64,000 nt of DNA, from assembly GCF_015500095.1 (NCBI RefSeq), contig NZ_CP062983.1, forward strand, positions 4,278,001-4,342,000, read 5' to 3'. Of this stretch, positions 18,410 through 26,350 are shown piece after piece. How positions within the stretch are numbered: the first letter of the stretch is position 1; each line of letters opens with the position of its first letter. Position numbers and translations under genes: made by a program. Source of the stretch: Phototrophicus methaneseepsis. GTDB taxonomy: Bacteria; Chloroflexota; Anaerolineae; Aggregatilineales; Phototrophicaceae. The notes beneath the pieces are model-generated. The model did not search any database, was not told the origin of the DNA, and saw only the letters and a program-made list of their open reading frames with translations.

Positions 18410-19389
18410 TCAAGCTGCGAATGCTAGCTTGTCAGCATAATTGGGATCAAAGGCGTTGCCGGACTTTAAGATGCCGTAGGCCAGGTGCAAGAGTTTGCGC
18501 ATTACCGCAACAATGATCTGTTTAGGGGCGAGCCCTCGTGCTTCTAAGCGGGCGGCGAAAGCTTTGAGAATCGGGTTGTGGATTTTAGCGACCACGGCTG
18601 GCATATAAAGAGCCGCGCGCACACTGGGGCGGCCCGTTTTAGAGATGCCACGAGAGGTGCGCTTTTTCCCCGACTGATGATGGCGCCGATTGAGCCCCAC
18701 ATAAGCGACAATTTCACGCACGTTATTAAAGCGGCGCATATCCCCCAACTCCGCGATCAAACGATAGGCGGTCATATCACCCAAACCAGGAATGGTCGTG
18801 AGTAAATCATGCTGGCGTTTGAGGTCGGGCGAACGTTTGACATGCTCGCGGATCAACTGCATTGTTTGCGCCATCTGGCCTTCGAAAAAGCGTTTTTGCT
18901 GCTTGAGTTGTTTCAGAACATGGGGTGAGCTTCTTTGGGCTTCGATGCGGTTCTTGACGCGCTGGTAGTCTTGCTTCAAATCATCCAAATGGCGGACGAG
19001 CGCCCGCAACGCCTGTTGTTCAGGGTCAGGCGGCGTCCAGATATCGGGGCCTGGGTTCGACAGAAATCAGCGATAAGGGCCGCGTCCAGCTTATCCGTTT
19101 TGTTCCGGCGCAACTGGCTCTGGGCGTAGGCTTTAATCCGGGCAGGATTAACGACACTGATCGGGTACTCACGCCGATGAAGCGTGTCAGCCAGCAAATC
19201 GCCATAGATGCCAGTCGCCTCGAGGCAAATATGCGCCCCGTTTGCCCCCTGCTTGTTTAACCAACGATCAAGCTTGTTGAGCCCCCGCTTATTATTGGGG
19301 ACTGTCTGGTATTGAAGGGGAGTATCGTCAATCAAGAGACAGACATCTACCTGATCCTTGGCACTATCAACACCCACGATTGCGGTCAT
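18410..19389 (-). pseudogene. IS110-family transposase, frameshifted
   Basis: The N-terminal DEDD RuvC-like half starts MTAIVGVDSAKDQVDV (first acidic residue D8) and has LEATGIYGD near residue 57 and NKTDKLDAALIADF near 95. The C-terminal half carries the Transposase_20 region (TIPGLGDMTAYRLIAELG, VAYVGLNRRHHQSGKK). The halves lie in different frames. The join is at about 19,035, where the upper frame ends falsely and the other frame reads PDIWTPPDPEQQALRALVR. One base change explains it, so this copy is probably immobile. Confidence 0.85.
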
Positions 19390-19560
19390 CAGATCCTCCG
19401 TTTCTTCTCGGTGATGTGCAACAACCTAACTTGTAGATGCAAGCTCACTGGCTTCGGATACCGTTCGGTTTGCACACATCAATAGGCTTCATGATGCGCT
19501 TCATCTTGACAACAAGCTCTCAGGCTTCAGTACCCTATAAGCTGCATCATGTCGTACACT
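19390..19560 (-). ncRNA. Candidate IS110 bridge RNA region
   Basis: About 170 nt upstream of the transposase start has no open frame and contains short self-complementary stretches, including ACCGAACGGT (minus strand). In the IS110 group a bridge RNA that pairs with target and donor DNA is encoded in this position. No homology search was possible, so the call rests on location and family knowledge only. Confidence 0.3.
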
Positions 19561-19571
19561 TTATCTTATTT

Positions 19572-20366
19572 CTAAGATACAAGTACCCAAAAGTGAAGAC
19601 CGCTGTCTGAGAAAGTTTGAGCAGCAAAAACAGCGGGTGGCATCTTGAGAGCGGTGTGGATTCGGAGGTGATTGTAGTAGTGGGTGTGCTGGTAGATGGC
19701 CTCGATCATTTCACCCGGCGATTCAAAACGATTGATGTCACCGAGTTCATGCTTGAAGCGTCCAAAGAAGGATTCGACATACCCATTTTGCCAGGGCGAG
19801 GCCACATCGCTAACGGAAACTTGAATACTTCGTTGCTCTAGATAATCAGTACAACGCTGAGCCATGAATTCATTGCCCTGATCCGCATGGAAGATCTGAG
19901 GTTGGAATCCAGTAGCGAATGCTTGGCGCAAGGTGGCTATGACCAGATGGCTGTTATGCCGTTTGCCAATGCGTTGGGCGATGATCTGGCGGGTCATCAG
20001 GTCTTCGATGCTCGCGATGTACCAGAGTGTGCCACGATACGCAATCTGAGACAGATCGCTGCACCAGACCTGATGAAGTGAGGTAATGGTCAAGTTTTTC
20101 AATAAGTTTTTGTAGGTGTGATGGGGTGTTGAGACGGTGCTGTAGTGTTTGACACGGCGTCTGGGTGGTCGCAGCCCGAATTTGGCCATAACCCGCTGAG
20201 TCCGTTTATGATTGATCTCCAGATGGATGGCAACTCGGCGATGACCGTAAGCTGGATGCTCACGATGCACCGCTTCAATCTGCTCTTTGAGGACAAGATC
20301 TTTGACAGGCTGCTTGAGTTGCCGATAGATGTTCTTGCGGTTGATGCCCAGTGCTTCGGCACACAC
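19572..20366 (-). CDS. IS3-family OrfB (DDE transposase)
   Basis: The rve integrase core is complete, with D in WCSDLSQIAY, D in FHADQGNEF and E in NGYVESFFGRF (35 residues after the second D). An N-terminal HTH_21-like region contains HREHPAYGHRRVA. OrfB is normally translated as an OrfAB fusion by -1 frameshifting at the A7 run. The stop lies about 10 bp beyond the inverted repeat, in flanking DNA. This looks like an intact transposase. Confidence 0.88.
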   Translation of the reverse strand: MCAEALGINRKNIYRQLKQPVKDLVLKEQIEAVHREHPAYGHRRVAIHLEINHKRTQRVMAKFGLRPPRRRVKHYSTVSTPHHTYKNLLKNLTITSLHQVWCSDLSQIAYRGTLWYIASIEDLMTRQIIAQRIGKRHNSHLVIATLRQAFATGFQPQIFHADQGNEFMAQRCTDYLEQRSIQVSVSDVASPWQNGYVESFFGRFKHELGDINRFESPGEMIEAIYQHTHYYNHLRIHTALKMPPAVFAAQTFSDSGLHFWVLVS

Positions 20367-20698
20367 CGACTTCAGTTTGCTTCGACGGACTATCTCGACT
20401 TTTTTTGCTGGTGCATGTTCAGCGTCAATTCGCCAATGAGCCGCTTCAGTTCTTCATTCTCGCGTTTGAGTTTGTTGTATTCGAGAACCGAAATGACAGT
20501 TTCGCCGCTGGCTTGACGCAACCAGCCGTAGATTGACTTGGCACTCACACCATACTGCTCAGCCAGGTCAGCCACGCGCTCGCCCGACTGCACCTTGCTC
20601 AGTATTTCCTCTTTGATCTCTTTGGAAATCCGTCGGCTCATTGATTGACCCCTCTGGCTGGCCTTTTTCTCAGACTCTTGTCTTACTATACGGGGTAC
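19583..20698 (-). mobile_element. IS3-family insertion sequence
   Basis: Imperfect terminal inverted repeats of about 33 bp start with GTACCC at 19583 and, on the other strand, GTACCCC at 20698; both contain GTCTGAGAAA. The element has two overlapping frames (orfA, orfB) joined by a probable programmed frameshift. No clear 3-4 bp target duplication is seen directly next to the repeats. Confidence 0.85.
20390..20641 (-). CDS. IS3-family OrfA (helix-turn-helix protein)
   Basis: An 83-residue protein with an N-terminal helix-turn-helix (VADLAEQYGVSAKSIYGWL) and a C-terminal leucine-zipper-like helix (YNKLKRENEELKRLIGEL). It binds the IS ends and provides the N-terminus of the OrfAB transposase. 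A run of seven A on the coding strand (20400-20406) just before its stop is a typical -1 slippery site. Confidence 0.88.
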   Translation of the reverse strand: MSRRISKEIKEEILSKVQSGERVADLAEQYGVSAKSIYGWLRQASGETVISVLEYNKLKRENEELKRLIGELTLNMHQQKKSR

Positions 20699-21771
20699 CG
20701 ATCAATTAGCGTTTCAGCATTTTACCTTTGTTTTAAACTGACAGTAACTCACTTCTACAACAAAAAGATATTTATTAGGCATTATCGTAGTGAAGTTAGA
20801 GCTATTTGGGAACATGAATGGACTACAGTCGTACGTTCAGTGATTCTCAGCATTTGCTGTGCTTGGTTTGTTACATCGTTTTATAGTCAAACTAATACAA
20901 GTTACGGTCAAATACCGGATACGCTTTGGTTATTATTTTGTCTGGCACCACTAATTGTAATTCGAGGGGGAGCGCGAACGATAGTAATATTACTTATACT
21001 GCTGGTCAATATTATCCTAATTTATATAACTTATTACCATGTAGAATCTAGCTTCGTACTATTAGCAAAGATGCTGTGGATTTCAGTATTGCATTTGTAG
21101 TTTTTTCAATCGTTCGATACCTGAGTGATTTATATGCTGATATTCGATTGTTACGTGACATTGAAGCAGAATTATATAAAACACAAACCGATTTAGATGA
21201 AAAACAACTTCAGCAGACATTCCTCTCATTGCTACGCGATAATTTTGGATACGAGACTGTCAATATGTTTTATATTCAAAGTAACGACAATGGCAAGGAG
21301 GTCCTTCAGTGTGTGGATGTTGCAAATCCTGATCATGAGTCACTAAAAGTTGAAGTCTTTGATTTGAATTTTGGAATTATTGGGCATGTTGCTCAAACTG
21401 GCGTACGTTATCTTGATAACGATGTCATACGCAATCGCAAACATTCGCCATATCGGTATCATCGTATCTTCGCCTCTACTAAAGCCGAATTGACAGTTCC
21501 TATTAAACTAGACGAGAATACCGTTGGTGTTCTCGATGTTCAGTCAGATAAATCAAATATATTCAGTATGGAAGATGCCGTCATTCTGGAGGATGTGGCA
21601 CGCCGCTTTAGCTCTGCTTTGTACTATACCCGTATCACTCACCATATAAGAGAACTATTTCGTGCTACCTATGATCAAGTGCGTCTTGAAGAGAGTTCAG
21701 AAACTGCATTTCAGAAATTAGCTCAACTCGCACATGAGCACCTTGAAGCTGATGGTAAGCTTCCCCAGAAT
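20699..21771 (+). pseudogene. Membrane-anchored GAF sensor protein, truncated at both ends
   Basis: After the IS block the frame encodes three or four hydrophobic helices (SVILSICCAWFVTSFY, LWLLFCLAPLIVI, IVILLILLVNIILIYI). A frameshift at about 21,080 joins SFVLLAKMLWIS to IAFVVFSIVRYLSDLY. A coiled segment and a GAF domain follow (FLSLLRDNFGYETVNMFYI, GIIGHVAQTG, ELTVPIKLDENTVGVLDVQS). It is cut by the left end of the ISL3 element at 21771. Membrane segments plus GAF suggest a sensor; an output domain would have followed. It lies upstream of a GHKL ATPase and STAS pair on the same strand, which suggests one former signalling locus. Confidence 0.65.
20702..20713 (+). repeat. 12-bp direct repeat, right copy
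   Basis: Exact copy of 18366-18377, 3 bp beyond the IS3 right end. Confidence 0.6.
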
Positions 21772-23429
21772 GGCTCTGGCTCGAATTTCGTGCTACTCAT
21801 GATTCGTAACAAACACGGATGCGCAGCAGATCCAAGTTAGCACGGCCATACATCTGTCGTTTGAGAAGTTTCAACCGATGCACTTGTCCTTCAGTTTGCC
21901 CATTGCTCCAATCAGTCGATAGCGCAGCCCGAACCGCGTCGTAGTCCTGCTGGAGGGATTGGGCAAAGAGCTGGCACGCTCGAATATCGCTTTTCGAACA
22001 GAACTTGAGCCAAGAATCGAATGGCTGAGCATCCCGTTGACGAATCATGCTAGCGAAATCCTGTATGAGCGTATAAAGCTGCTCCAACACGGGGATGTTC
22101 CGGAGAATACCCAACAGATATAAGTCATCATCGGTTAGTGATTCGGGCTATGCAACCAGCAAGCGCAAACATGTATCTCGTCCTGGCAGATGGGCTGTTG
22201 ATAGTGCGACTTCGACACGAGGCCGTTGTTTGTTGTAGCCTGTTACCCACTTGGAGACCTGACCATAGCTTCCAGGGTAACCCTGCTCAACAATCTCTTG
22301 CCACAGTTGCTTTGCTGTAACCTTACGAGTAGACATCTGCGTATTGAGATAATTCAGGTAGGGATCCAATTGGCTTGGGCGTGAAACGGTTTTGCGCTCT
22401 GGAAACTCATCTGTCTCGTAGAAACTGCGAACTTTTCCACGGCTGAAACCCAACAAACGGGCAATGCGTCTTTGACCATATCCCTTGTGTTTGAGATGTT
22501 GGATGATGCCATATTGTTTCAAGCGATGCTCACGACTGAGCTGCTTGGTTGTTTCATCGCCAAATGCACGCGGCAGCGGTGCTCTTTGAGCGCTTGGTAC
22601 GGTTTTTGCGGCGCGAACTTGTGTCCATTCGTCACGCAAAGCCCGTTGGGCCATTTCTGTCAGGTTTTTCAACAAGTGCCAACGATCTGCAACCTGAAGG
22701 GCTTGCGGTGCGCCCGCTGTAATGCCAATGGCATATTCTGTGGATCGATCACGGGTCACAATCGCCACTGTTGGATGTTGGTGAAGCCAATTGGCAAGAG
22801 TCTGTGCTTCGCGATCTGGCAGTAAATCAATGACACGATGATCTTCAAGATCCACCAGAATTGTCCCATAGGTCTGTCCACGTTTCTTTGCCCAGTCGTC
22901 GACACCCAAGATTCGCACCGGCTTCGTGACACTGGTATAGAGGTGACGAAGCATCCGAAGAATGCTATGACGGGACACCTGAATCCGCAGTTTGTGTGCG
23001 AACTGTGAGCCAGGACGCCCACCAACGACTTGTCCCACATGCCAGATAATCTCGGCTAACCGCTTGGTATATCGCGAATATCGCTCTGTTAGGTTTGGGA
23101 GTTTCTCAGCGAAGGTACGTCGTTCACATAATACGTCCATACAACGAAAACGTTTGACCTGAATCCGCAATCGAACAGCCAGTTCACCTAGCGGTAGGTC
23201 CAGCAACTGACGCTCGTAGTAGTTATGGATCCGCTGTGTTTTTGCACCACATGATGGACAGTACCCAAACCTTGATTGACTCTCGACACTTATGTGAACA
23301 CCATCGGGCGTGTGTTGCACCGATGTCACGGCACATCCTGGAATTCTCAGCTCATACTCCACTGCTCAACCTCCTGCCTTCAGCTAAAGCAGGATTGTGT
23401 CGTAACAGCACGAAATTCGCACCAGAGCC
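21772..23429 (-). mobile_element. ISL3-family insertion sequence
   Basis: Terminal inverted repeats of 23 bp at 21772-21794 and 23407-23429 match at 21 of 23 positions and begin GGCTCTGG. They enclose one ISL3-type transposase gene. ISL3 elements normally make 8-bp duplications; here the flanks are CCCAGAAT and AAGGGAGC, so none is present and one flank has been replaced. Confidence 0.9.
21797..23362 (-). pseudogene. ISL3-family transposase with an in-frame amber codon
   Basis: The N-terminal zinc-binding region (CPSCGAKTQRIHNYYER, then CMDVLCERRTF) precedes the DDE-type domain (GVDDWAKKRGQTYGTILVDL, VTRDRSTEYA, QVADRWHLLKNL). Translation stops at a TAG at 22148-22150, but the same frame continues with PESLTDDDLYLLGI and a normal C-terminus to 21797. 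The stop is therefore a single nonsense change in an otherwise complete gene of about 520 codons. Confidence 0.88.
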
Positions 23430-23437
23430 AAGGGAGC

Positions 23438-23607
23438 CTACCTCCTCTATGAAACATTCGGGGTGCAATTGGATAATCGTCTCGAAGTGCCAGTGCGCCC
23501 CAAATTCTCCTTTGGGTAAAGATGTGAACGATTTTTACTTGCTGGCAGGTCAAGAAATTGTACGAGATTGGATAAGTGCAATTATTGAGGGTGATATAAA
23601 ATCATAA
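23438..23607 (+). pseudogene. Second, diverged primase TOPRIM tail
   Basis: Just right of the ISL3 element the plus strand encodes LGKDVNDFYLLAGQEIVRDWI, which parallels the end of the primase at 17.1-18.1 kb (QGKDINDFYLIESLGIVTEWI). The two differ at many positions, so this is a related but separate gene tail and not a recent copy. The region before it reads LDNRLEVPVRP in another frame, consistent with one more frameshift. Everything upstream has been replaced by the ISL3 element. Confidence 0.6.
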
Positions 23608-23668
23608 AAGCACACCGTGCGGTAGATTACCCAAGAAAGCATCTTTAGACCAAAAGAAAAGATTTCTA

Positions 23669-24583
23669 TTGCTCCTTGAACCAGTTCTTCAAATAAGCTC
23701 TTTGCAGACCTATGATGATGCCGAATTGCTCTACACACAATTGGCATCTATGAAACCAGTTAATGCACCCCTGAATTTGGACTGCCAACAACTTGTGTTT
23801 CTCCATGCGAGTTGTACCTTGGCACTTCTCACCATATCTAGGCTCTGGTTTCGCTGGACTGGCAAACCAACAATTCTCCATAACCTTGCCCCATCTGTCG
23901 ACGATCACATCCATCGCCTTCGACTTTTTGATCTTATTGGAGAAACCCTTCAACCTTTCCAACCTAAAAACAATGTCTTGGATACTTATAATCCGATCAG
24001 TGATAAGCAAATAATCCCTCAGTTTATACCAGGTCATCACCTTTCTAACGATTTGATCGCTGGTAAAGTTTTAGATGCTATTGGAGATAGTATTCGTCAC
24101 TGGTTTAACGATGAGCATTTATACCGTAATGTCTGGCGTATTGTTTCCGAACTAAGCGAGAATGTGGCACATAGTCAGGATTATGGTTACATCACACTTC
24201 AACACTATCACTACAAGAGTCAGAAAGATCCTCATGAGGTTGTGATTGCGATCAGCGATCTTGGTCAAGGAATTCGCGGTACTTTAAGCACGCGCTACTC
24301 AACGGAAGATATAAGTGATAGTGCTTGCATTTTGATGGCATTAAATCCGGGTATCACCCATACGTCTGAGGTTAGAGGTGCTGGATTAAATGAGGTACGA
24401 CGTATGGCGCTTGTAGGAGCGAAGGATGCTGAACTGCGAATTCGATCTGGTATGGGTTCAGTTGTGTTACATTCTGATGGGACACAACACACTAAAGATG
24501 ATCTAGCGGATATACCTGGAGTGCATGTTAATCTTAAATTGCGAGGAGGGGCTAGACAAAATCTAGGGCGCTGGGTACAATAG
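23669..24583 (+). CDS. GHKL (histidine-kinase-like) ATPase, anti-sigma-factor type
   Basis: The C-terminal half is a GHKL ATP-binding domain: N-box ELSENVAHS near residue 162, G1 box SDLGQGIRG near 197, and G2-like GAGLNEVRRMA near 238. There is no phospho-acceptor His domain. The N-terminal 110 residues have a STAS/NTD-like hydrophobic strand pattern. GHKL ATPases of this type typically switch a partner protein by binding or phosphorylation. The next gene encodes a STAS-like protein, the classic partner. The start is uncertain: TTG at 23669 has no strong ribosome site and the frame is open upstream to 23600, so the N-terminus may have been trimmed by recombination. Confidence 0.75.
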   Translation: MLLEPVLQISSLQTYDDAELLYTQLASMKPVNAPLNLDCQQLVFLHASCTLALLTISRLWFRWTGKPTILHNLAPSVDDHIHRLRLFDLIGETLQPFQPKNNVLDTYNPISDKQIIPQFIPGHHLSNDLIAGKVLDAIGDSIRHWFNDEHLYRNVWRIVSELSENVAHSQDYGYITLQHYHYKSQKDPHEVVIAISDLGQGIRGTLSTRYSTEDISDSACILMALNPGITHTSEVRGAGLNEVRRMALVGAKDAELRIRSGMGSVVLHSDGTQHTKDDLADIPGVHVNLKLRGGARQNLGRWVQ

Positions 24584-24616
24584 CAATATCAGCAAATTTT
24601 GTTGAGGTTAAGTAGA

Positions 24617-25195
24617 TTGTCCACTTTCAACTTCAAAGACATCGCAAAGCAGATTGGTGAAGCTCTGCCCGAACGCCTTCGTGGGCGTAAGCTTGGGCAA
24701 CGCTATTCGGCTGCACTACAAGCATATGTACGTGAGCAAGCCACAGTAGATATCTTAGAGTTTGATTTACATGACGCTCCGATGATGGATGTATCTTTCA
24801 TGGATGAAGTTTTTGGAGGATTCGCAGAGACCCGTGGACGTGGTGATCTTGCTGGATCAGCACTTTTGCTCATTCAACTTAGTGATTATGATCGGGATGA
24901 TATTGAACGTGTATTATCTGGTAGACCCGGTTATGTTGTTGGATTGAGAAACTGTGTGTTGCCTTACCGCAGTTCGAGTGGAATCGGTTTGTTGGGTAAG
25001 ACGGAGGACTATGTGGCTCAGACATTCGCCTTACTGCAAAAAAATGGTACTCTGACCACTGCGGATCTTATGGAACAACTTGATCTTGCTAATAACACGG
25101 CGAGTACGCGGTTAAAAGTTCTGTATGATCTAGGTCTAGCGCGGCGACAAAACCATTTAGGAAGTCGTGGATATGTTTATCTTGCCTTAGAATAG
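24617..25195 (+). CDS. STAS-like (DUF4325) protein with C-terminal winged helix
   Basis: Residues of about 10-110 match the STAS-like DUF4325 pattern: an N-terminal GRKLGQRYSAAL segment, then ILEFDLHDAPMMDVSFMDEVFG, the usual D-S-F core. The last 60 residues form a winged-helix domain (TLTTADLMEQLDLANNTAST, LYDLGLARRQ). It follows the GHKL ATPase gene by 33 bp, as in switch pairs. I chose TTG at 24617 because GAGG lies 9 nt before it; TTG at 24599 is an alternative. The winged helix suggests that the switch output is DNA binding, perhaps at the palindrome 34 bp downstream of this gene. Confidence 0.75.
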   Translation: MSTFNFKDIAKQIGEALPERLRGRKLGQRYSAALQAYVREQATVDILEFDLHDAPMMDVSFMDEVFGGFAETRGRGDLAGSALLLIQLSDYDRDDIERVLSGRPGYVVGLRNCVLPYRSSSGIGLLGKTEDYVAQTFALLQKNGTLTTADLMEQLDLANNTASTRLKVLYDLGLARRQNHLGSRGYVYLALE

Positions 25196-25228
25196 TCTTT
25201 TTTTGTCATCTATATCAACAAAATCTGT

Positions 25229-25240
25229 TGACAATTGTCA
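25229..25240. promoter_or_regulatory. Perfect 12-bp palindrome before the pPIWI-RE operon
   Basis: TGACAATTGTCA is a perfect palindrome overlapping a TTGACA box (25228-25233), 21 bp before the first gene of the pPIWI-RE island and right after the winged-helix gene. It is a candidate operator. A matching -10 box is not obvious. Confidence 0.45.
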
Positions 25241-25261
25241 GTCTAGTGAGGAATTTTAGTC

Positions 25262-26350
25262 ATGACAGATAAGCTTGATCAGATTCACCTATTATCTAAT
25301 CTAGCACGAGGTCTGGTATCAATCTACGATGCAGGTCTCAGTGGAAGCCAGATAAGGAGTCCATATCCGGCTTCATTAGAACGAGGAATGCATCAGCTCG
25401 CCGCACATCAGATTTCGATTGGAGTACCACCAATAGCTGGCTTACAGGATGTTTTTAATCTAGCTCGGCAACCACTTGGTACATGGGGATTGGAATTCGA
25501 TGAAACACTGATTGGAACAGGATCAGATGCTCTCATTGTACGAGACAAACCAACAGACATTTGCCTGGAATGGGCGAGTGAAGAGGATGCCGAAGCACTA
25601 TTCCAGTCTGAAATCATGCGTGAAGTCTTTGATTTATGCATTGAGCAGAATATCCCAGAGAGCTATATCGCTTTTCGCAAGTTACTGATTCAACGGCAAG
25701 TTCTAACCGCACTGGAGCGACAGCGTTTGAAACGACAACCGGAGTTGAAACCTCTACGCGACATTCTGATGCGTGCCTATCAACCCGCTCCTCGAAGTGC
25801 TGTTGAAGATGGGAATTACTGGCTATGCGCCCACTGTGGTGGACTCCTACTACGAGACCGGGATGGTTTCGCATGTGAAAACATGCGCTGTGCAGGCTCT
25901 GGGCGTGGTGAAGCCTTATCCGCTGATAATGATGTTTTGTGGTTGGAAGGAGGACTTCGCCGCTATATTTCGCGACCAGGACTTCCAGAAATCACACTTC
26001 AGGAAGAACTGAAGTCCTTGGGTCTGAACGTCACTCTTTGGCCAGCATTCGATGCGTACGATCTTCACTTTGCCGTAAATGACAAGGTTTGGGCAGTTGA
26101 TGTCAAGGATTGGTCGAATCCTTATCTGTTAGGCTCGAAGCTGGCAAAAAAGGTAATTCCTGCTCCTCAAAATTGGGTCTGGGATCGTGCCTTTTACGTT
26201 TTTCCAGATGATCGCGCTAGCGAGCAACGAGATTACTTACGTGCTTTCAAGAGTCGATGGCAAGCTCCATCACGAACAATAGCGTTGATGATGTCCGATT
26301 TCATTGACTTGGTGAAACGTGAAATTAAGAAGGGGCGACAAAATGCGTAA
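25262..26350 (+). CDS. Restriction-type endonuclease of the pPIWI-RE island
   Basis: A 362-residue protein with a treble-clef-like zinc ribbon near residue 188 (CAHCGG, then CENMRC) and a C-terminal PD-(D/E)xK nuclease core: an acidic YDLHFAVND strand followed by WAVDVKDW near residue 278. It matches the nuclease that accompanies pPIWI-RE proteins by architecture and position. A GAGGA ribosome site sits 9 nt before the ATG. It overlaps the helicase gene by 8 nt. Intact. Cleavage of invading nucleic acid is the expected role, not shown here. Confidence 0.82.
   Translation: MTDKLDQIHLLSNLARGLVSIYDAGLSGSQIRSPYPASLERGMHQLAAHQISIGVPPIAGLQDVFNLARQPLGTWGLEFDETLIGTGSDALIVRDKPTDICLEWASEEDAEALFQSEIMREVFDLCIEQNIPESYIAFRKLLIQRQVLTALERQRLKRQPELKPLRDILMRAYQPAPRSAVEDGNYWLCAHCGGLLLRDRDGFACENMRCAGSGRGEALSADNDVLWLEGGLRRYISRPGLPEITLQEELKSLGLNVTLWPAFDAYDLHFAVNDKVWAVDVKDWSNPYLLGSKLAKKVIPAPQNWVWDRAFYVFPDDRASEQRDYLRAFKSRWQAPSRTIALMMSDFIDLVKREIKKGRQNA

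Larger units (their letters stand above)
18378..19582 (-). mobile_element. IS110-family insertion sequence
   Basis: The element is defined by its DEDD-type transposase gene; IS110 elements lack usable terminal inverted repeats. The left edge is set by the 12-bp direct repeat and the right edge by the start of the neighbouring IS3 inverted repeat, so both borders are approximate. IS110 elements carry a bridge RNA in non-coding sequence beside the transposase gene. Confidence 0.65.
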
